Shown: in pieces, positions 6,540-10,568 of the stretch | Position numbering within the stretch: the stretch's first letter is position 1 | Layout: each line of letters starts with the position of its first letter | DNA from: Actinomycetota bacterium | Lineage (GTDB): Bacteria; Actinomycetota; Actinomycetes; Nanopelagicales; Nanopelagicaceae | DNA: 10,568 nucleotides | Assembly (NCBI GenBank): GCA_009705165.1 | Contig: WLCU01000023.1 | Location: 1 to 10,568, forward strand | Direction of reading: 5' to 3' | Made by a program: the position numbers and the translations under genes | Notes under the pieces: model-generated | Told to the model about the DNA's origin: nothing | Databases searched by the model: none | The model's input: the letters and a program-made list of their open reading frames with translations, nothing else

Positions 6540-7444
6540 TGCGCGTAGATAAGCAGATTCTAAAAGAGCTTGAAAATGAATCGATAGAGATTCTGCGCGA
6601 GGCTGCGGTTGCTTTTCGTAAGCCTGTAATGATGTATTCCATTGGCAAGGATTCCTCGGTTCTGCTTCATTTGGCCAGAAAAGCTTTTTATCCATCACCA
6701 ATCCCGTTCCCGCTTTTACACATCGATACAACCTGGAAATTTAAGGAAATGATTGCATTTCGCGATCAGGTGGTAGCCGATACAAATTCACAACTTATTG
6801 TTTACACAAACAAAGAAGGCGTTGAGGCAGGAGTAAATCCTTTCACTTCGGGTGTATCTGAATACACCAGAGTAATGAAGACGGTTGCACTGAGAAGCGC
6901 GCTGGATTTTCATGGTTTTGATGCAGCTATTGGTGGCTCGCGTCGTGATGAAGAAAAAAGCCGTGCTAAGGAGCGCATCTTTTCTTTACGCGATCCAGGA
7001 CATCGATGGAATCCGCGCGAACAACGTCCAGAACTTTGGCGGACGTACAACACTCGACTTGCACCAGAACAAACAATGCGCGTATTCCCAATTTCGGACT
7101 GGACCGAAATAGATATTTGGCGTTACATTTATGAGGAAAATATTCCAGTAAATCCTTTGTATTTTGCTAAGCCGAGACCCGTCGTTGAACGCGGAGATCA
7201 ATTAATCATGGTTGACGATGAGCGTTTCCCATTAATTAATAATGAGTCTCCGGTAATGCGTAACGTGCGATTTAGAACTCTTGGTTGTTACCCATTAACT
7301 GCAGCTGTTGAATCCACTGCAACATCTGTGGAAGAAGTTGTTGAAGAAGTCCTTAATGTGAAACTGAGTGAGCGCGCTACGCGTTTAATTGATGGCGATA
7401 ATGAAGATTCGATGGAGAAAAAGAAGACGGAGGGCTATTTCTAA
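6539..7444 (+). CDS. cysD: Sulfate adenylyltransferase subunit 2 (CysD)
   Basis: CysD is the catalytic small subunit of ATP sulfurylase, making APS and pyrophosphate from ATP and sulfate in the cytosol. The 301 residues match the usual length of about 300. The PP-loop is SIGKDSS (34-40), followed by HIDTTWKF (61-68). The second conserved block is [18 protein letters not shown] (132-149), and the C-terminus is the characteristic [11 protein letters not shown]. It needs the GTPase CysN, encoded next. The ATG overlaps the sulfotransferase stop (TAATG, one shared base) and there is no Shine-Dalgarno sequence in front, so translation probably relies on reinitiation by ribosomes leaving the sulfotransferase. 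Its own stop overlaps the next ATG in the same TAATG form. All motifs are intact. Confidence 0.97.
   Translation: MRVDKQILKELENESIEILREAAVAFRKPVMMYSIGKDSSVLLHLARKAFYPSPIPFPLLHIDTTWKFKEMIAFRDQVVADTNSQLIVYTNKEGVEAGVNPFTSGVSEYTRVMKTVALRSALDFHGFDAAIGGSRRDEEKSRAKERIFSLRDPGHRWNPREQRPELWRTYNTRLAPEQTMRVFPISDWTEIDIWRYIYEENIPVNPLYFAKPRPVVERGDQLIMVDDERFPLINNESPVMRNVRFRTLGCYPLTAAVESTATSVEEVVEEVLNVKLSERATRLIDGDNEDSMEKKKTEGYF
7429..7434 (+). promoter_or_regulatory. Ribosome binding site of cysNC
   Basis: GGAGGG lies inside the cysD 3' end, nine bases before the ATG at 7444. It supports that start and would let ribosomes load independently of the TAATG coupling to cysD. Confidence 0.65.
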
Positions 7445-9267
7445 TGAGCTCATCTGTTATTCGTTTACTTACTTGCGGAAGCGTTGATGATGGCAAAAGC
7501 ACGCTTATCGGTCGGCTTTTAGTTGAAACCGATAGCGTTCCACACGACACCGTAGGTGCTGCAAGAAAAACCCGACGTACCGGATCAACAATTCCGGCCG
7601 GAGAAATCGATTTCTCATTACTAACCGATGGTCTAGAAGCCGAGCGTGAACAGGGAATTACTATTGATGTGGCTTATCGATCAATGTCCTTGCTTGATGG
7701 AAAGCGTTTAATTATCGGTGATGCCCCCGGACATGAGCAGTACACACGAAACATGGTCGTTGCGGCTTCAAGAGCTGATATTGCCCTTGTTTTAATTGAT
7801 GCAACCAAGGGAGTTCGTACCCAAACATTGCGGCATTTAACGATCTGTTCATTGATGGAAGTTAGTCGCGTTGTTATTGTCATCAATAAATTAGATGCGA
7901 TGGGATTTTCGCAAAACACATTTGATGAAATTTCGGCAGAGATTGATAAAGCGGTTCAACGCTTAAGTTTGAAAGACGTTCATGTCGTACCTGTTAGCGC
8001 ATTAGCTGGCGACAATGTGGTCTTCGCAACTGCAAATATGCCTTGGTATTCCGGACCCACTTTGCATGACATTATCCAAAGTTGGGTGAGCCCAAAAGAT
8101 TTAGATATTGCAGGTTTGATGCGAATTCAAATGATTGCACGCGCCGATAATTTCAGAGGAGTATCTGGAACCGTTCGCGCTGGTTCTTTTAACACAGGAG
8201 ATCAAGTAACTATCTATCCAAGCAATCAAAAAGCCTCTATCTCAAGAATTGTTACTTTTGATGGTGACATTACAGAGGCACATGATTTTGACGCGGTCAC
8301 TTTTGTTCTAGAGCCTGAAGTCGATGCAACAAGGGGCGACATCATTGCTAAGGATGCTACCGACTTGGTGCCATCAAATCGTTTTGCAGCCCATGTTGTG
8401 TGGCTCAATGAAGATGCGCTCATTCATAGCCGTTCATATTTGTTGATTTCTGGACCAACTTCCTCGCCTGCTTTAATAAGTAAGATCAAACACAAGGTTG
8501 ATGTAAATAGCGGTGAACACATTGCGTCAGATGCACTCAAAATGAATGAAATTGGTTTGGTTGAAATTGCTACTGATATTCCAATGGTTTTACAGCCTTA
8601 TAGCCAGTCACGTGAATTTGGAAACTTTATTCTGGTTGACCGATTAACATTGAAAACAGTTGGCGCTGGCATGATTCAGCATTCATTGAGACGTTCTTCA
8701 AACATCGTCCACCAAGATTACGAAGTTACTAAGGAAGTTCGCTCTTCTCAGAAAAATCAAAAATCACGCGTAGTTTGGTTAACTGGATTGTCGGGCTCTG
8801 GAAAATCAACTATTGCCAATCAGTTAGAAAAACGCTTGCTGGCCTTAGGTTCTCATGCTTACGTATTAGATGGTGATAATTTACGGTTGGGTCTGAATAT
8901 GGATCTTGGTTTTACACCCGAAGATCGTGCAGAAAACGTGCGACGAGTTTCAGAAGTTGCCAAACTAATGGTTGATGCTGGCTTAATTGTCATTACCGCG
9001 CTTGTTAGTCCGTTTGAAGTTGATAGACAGCGAGCCAAGTCAATTTTTGATTCGACTGAATTTCTTGAAGTATTCGTAGATACACCTATAGATATCTGCC
9101 GTGAACGAGATCCAAAGGGTCTATATAAGAAATCTGCTGCAGGTAAAATTCCCAATTTCACTGGAGTTGGCCAAGATTACGAGCGTCCAGTCAGTCCGGA
9201 TTTAATTTTAGACGGCACACTTCCAATAAATGAAAATGTGGATCGTATTTTGAAGGAGTTAATGTGA
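7444..9267 (+). CDS. cysNC: Fused CysN-CysC: sulfate adenylyltransferase GTPase and APS kinase
   Basis: This 607-residue bifunctional protein carries the regulatory GTPase of ATP sulfurylase (about 1-425) and adenylylsulfate kinase (about 440-607), the layout of NodQ and mycobacterial CysNC. GTPase motifs run in order: G1 GSVDDGKST (12-20), switch region REQGIT (68-73), G3 DAPGH (93-97), G4 NKLD (148-151) and G5 SAL (185-187), followed by two beta-barrel domains. The kinase has P-loop GLSGSGKST (448-456), DGDNLR (476-481), FTPEDRAENVRR (490-501) and the usual SP motif at 522-523. With CysD it turns sulfate into PAPS in one complex. Start ATG 7444 shares one base with the cysD stop. A GGAGGG lies nine bases upstream. 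The end overlaps the next gene by four bases. No motif is missing. Confidence 0.96.
   Translation: MSSSVIRLLTCGSVDDGKSTLIGRLLVETDSVPHDTVGAARKTRRTGSTIPAGEIDFSLLTDGLEAEREQGITIDVAYRSMSLLDGKRLIIGDAPGHEQYTRNMVVAASRADIALVLIDATKGVRTQTLRHLTICSLMEVSRVVIVINKLDAMGFSQNTFDEISAEIDKAVQRLSLKDVHVVPVSALAGDNVVFATANMPWYSGPTLHDIIQSWVSPKDLDIAGLMRIQMIARADNFRGVSGTVRAGSFNTGDQVTIYPSNQKASISRIVTFDGDITEAHDFDAVTFVLEPEVDATRGDIIAKDATDLVPSNRFAAHVVWLNEDALIHSRSYLLISGPTSSPALISKIKHKVDVNSGEHIASDALKMNEIGLVEIATDIPMVLQPYSQSREFGNFILVDRLTLKTVGAGMIQHSLRRSSNIVHQDYEVTKEVRSSQKNQKSRVVWLTGLSGSGKSTIANQLEKRLLALGSHAYVLDGDNLRLGLNMDLGFTPEDRAENVRRVSEVAKLMVDAGLIVITALVSPFEVDRQRAKSIFDSTEFLEVFVDTPIDICRERDPKGLYKKSAAGKIPNFTGVGQDYERPVSPDLILDGTLPINENVDRILKELM
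9253..9258 (+). promoter_or_regulatory. Strong ribosome binding site deciding the GTG start
   Basis: AAGGAG sits five bases before the GTG at 9264, within the last codons of cysNC. It is the clearest Shine-Dalgarno sequence in the window. It supports GTG as the start of the membrane permease instead of a later codon. Confidence 0.75.
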
Positions 9268-10019
9268 ACTGGATAGCTTTTGCATTTATTGGAGCAATTG
9301 CGCAGTTAATTGATGGTGCCCTTGGAATGGGTTTTGGGCTTACTAGTTCTTCATTATTAATCACTTTGGGGGCAAGTGCAGCCTTGGCTTCTGCTGCAGT
9401 GCATGCTGCAGAAATGTGCACCACTTTGGCCTCGGGTTTATCACACTGGCATGCGGAAAATGTTGATAAAAAGATTCTGTTGCGCTTGGCCATCCCAGGC
9501 GGAATTGGAGCTTTTCTTGGAGCAACTTTTCTTTCGTTTATTGATTTATCAAGTTCAAAAATATTTATCTCAACTCTGCTTTTGTTTTTAGGTTTTCTTT
9601 TGCTCTACAGAAATGTTTTTAAGGCAAATGTGCAAGCCAACTTAATTGAAATCAAGAATCCCGCTTTTCTTTCTTATTTGGGATTTACAGGTGGATTTGT
9701 TGACGCCTCAGGCGGTGGAGGTTGGGGACCATTGGTAACACCTACTTTGATCACAACTACTGCAACCGAACCACGCAAAGTAATCGGTACAGTCAGTGCC
9801 GCTGAATTTGTTGTTGCTATCTCTGCAAGTGTTGGCTTTTTGGCTAACTTCAACCGCATTGATATTAACTGGGCAACGGTTGGAGGTTTGGCTCTTGGTG
9901 GCACTTTGGTTGCACCAATTGCAGCTCGATTAGTTGGAAAAATGCCTACCCGGGCACTTGGAATTCTTGTTGCAATCGCGATTATTTTGCTCAATGGAGT
10001 GAAAATAATCCAGAGTTAG
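9264..10019 (+). CDS. TauE/SafE family anion permease, probably sulfate or sulfite
   Basis: This 251-residue polytopic membrane protein has about seven or eight hydrophobic segments. It carries the two half-repeats typical of TauE/SafE proteins: IDGALGMGFG near residue 16 and VDASGGGGWGPL near residue 146, each starting a re-entrant glycine-rich turn. The family moves small sulfur-containing anions (sulfite, sulfoacetate, sulfate) and others. Being last in a PAPS-synthesis operon, with no CysPTWA sulfate importer beside it, it may bring sulfate in. Export of sulfite is the alternative. It starts with GTG, overlapping the cysNC stop by four bases (GTGA), after AAGGAG. The direction of transport cannot be told from sequence. 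Confidence 0.85.
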   Translation: MNWIAFAFIGAIAQLIDGALGMGFGLTSSSLLITLGASAALASAAVHAAEMCTTLASGLSHWHAENVDKKILLRLAIPGGIGAFLGATFLSFIDLSSSKIFISTLLLFLGFLLLYRNVFKANVQANLIEIKNPAFLSYLGFTGGFVDASGGGGWGPLVTPTLITTTATEPRKVIGTVSAAEFVVAISASVGFLANFNRIDINWATVGGLALGGTLVAPIAARLVGKMPTRALGILVAIAIILLNGVKIIQS

Positions 10020-10078
10020 TGCACAAGAGCTTTAAATAGATCTAAACCAATAAAACTTAATTAACAAGAAAGAAGAAA
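10020..10078 (+). promoter_or_regulatory. Short intergenic region before glutamate dehydrogenase
   Basis: These 59 AT-rich bases separate the permease stop from the glutamate dehydrogenase start. A purine run (AGAAAGAAGAA, about 10067-10077) just before the ATG may act as a ribosome binding site. No convincing -35/-10 pair and no strong terminator hairpin was found, so the gene may be read through from the sulfation operon or have its own weak promoter. Confidence 0.3.
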
Positions 10079-10568
10079 ATGACAACGGAGTCAGCTCTTC
10101 AAACCGCCCGAGCACAACTTCGCCGGGCCGTTGAATTACTAGAACTTACCGAAAATGATTGGCAAACCCTTTCAACCCCCAGAAGAATTCTCGAAGTTGC
10201 AGTTCCGCTTCGCAGAGATAACGGCAATGTTGAAATGTATAAAGGTTTCCGTGTTCAGTATTCAACAACACGTGGCCCTTCGAAAGGCGGAGTCCGCTTT
10301 CATCCTGATATAGATATGGATGAAACCGTAGCCCTTGCCATGTTGATGACGTGGAAATGCGCACTTACAAATCTTCCTTATGGTGGAGCAAAAGGTGGAA
10401 TTGCAGTTGATGCACAATCGCTTTCACTTGCTGAAAATGAACGCTTAACTCGTCGATACACATCTGAAATTTTGCCCATCATCGGACCAGAGCGCGATAT
10501 TCCTGCACCAGATGTAGGAACCGATGAGCGCAATATGGCCTGGATGATGGATACCTATTCAGTTAATG
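10079..10568 (+). CDS. gdhA: Glutamate dehydrogenase (Glu/Leu/Phe/Val family), 3' partial
   Basis: The N-terminal 163 residues of a hexameric-type amino acid dehydrogenase, running off the right edge. Members interconvert glutamate (or a branched amino acid) and its 2-oxo acid with ammonia and NAD(P)H in the cytosol. The catalytic residues fall exactly as in known glutamate dehydrogenases: K69 in GPSKGG, K93 in TWKCAL, catalytic K105 in PYGGAKGG, and D145 in PAPDVGTD. These spacings (24, 12 and 40 residues) equal those of the Clostridium symbiosum enzyme (K89, K113, K125, D165). The purine-rich AGAAAGAAGAA before the ATG supports the start. The substrate-specificity residues and the NAD(P) domain lie outside the window, so cofactor choice and glutamate versus leucine preference are unresolved. 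The function seems independent of the sulfation operon upstream. Confidence 0.93.
   Translation, partial: MTTESALQTARAQLRRAVELLELTENDWQTLSTPRRILEVAVPLRRDNGNVEMYKGFRVQYSTTRGPSKGGVRFHPDIDMDETVALAMLMTWKCALTNLPYGGAKGGIAVDAQSLSLAENERLTRRYTSEILPIIGPERDIPAPDVGTDERNMAWMMDTYSVN

Noticed and set aside
6539..9267. Ordinary assimilatory sulfate reduction operon
   Set aside because: ATP sulfurylase and APS kinase alone do not reduce sulfate. No APS/PAPS reductase or sulfite reductase is present, and a sulfotransferase leads the operon. The rest of the genome could still change this.
5631..9267. True nodulation (nodH-nodPQ) genes
   Set aside because: The resemblance is in enzyme logic only. No nodABC, nod box or rhizobial features are present, and the gene style is not rhizobial.
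8859..9493. Minus-strand open frames of about 100 codons opposite cysNC and the permease
   Set aside because: Both are shadows of strongly conserved plus-strand genes and show no motif of their own.
9674..9994. Minus-strand open frame of 106 codons
   Set aside because: It is opposite the TauE/SafE gene. Its Pro/Ala-rich composition is what the reverse complement of Gly-rich membrane codons gives.

Overview
The window reads as a gene-dense stretch of a low-GC (low forties percent by eye) bacterial chromosome. Gene style, neighbouring start/stop codons, likely leaderless starts and the protein families look most like a genome-streamlined actinobacterium, such as the freshwater acI / Nanopelagicales group. 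That placement is an inference from style and not from a marker gene. No rRNA, tRNA, CRISPR array, insertion sequence or phage gene was seen, and no gene-free stretch exceeds 160 bases.

Layout. (1) Positions 1-1659 hold two consecutive ABC-2 type membrane permeases of the DrrB/NodJ class. The first is cut by the left edge, and the ATPase subunit is presumably upstream. The pair ends in two tandem hairpins with six-T loops (1660-1697). (2) A plausible promoter and an 88-base leader with three short hairpins precede a class III PLP aminotransferase related to glutamate-1-semialdehyde aminomutase (1819-3216). (3) Convergent to it, with no intervening base, lies a minus-strand pair of family 2 glycosyltransferases (5555 down to 3217) joined by an ATGA overlap. 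(4) Divergent from these, across only 75 bases, starts a tightly coupled plus-strand operon: PAPS-type sulfotransferase, CysD, a fused CysN-CysC, and a TauE/SafE membrane permease (5631-10019). Every junction in this operon overlaps. (5) The window ends inside a glutamate dehydrogenase gene starting at 10079.

How it fits together. CysD and CysN make APS from sulfate and ATP, and the CysC domain phosphorylates APS to PAPS. PAPS is the sulfate donor for the sulfotransferase encoded first in the same operon. TauE/SafE would move sulfate or a related anion. No PAPS/APS reductase or sulfite reductase is present here. The cassette therefore looks dedicated to sulfating an acceptor, analogous in logic to rhizobial nodH-nodPQ, rather than to cysteine synthesis. 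With two divergent glycosyltransferases beside it, the best hypothesis is a sulfated surface glycan or glycolipid. The acceptor is unknown. The permeases, aminotransferase and glutamate dehydrogenase may be unrelated neighbours.
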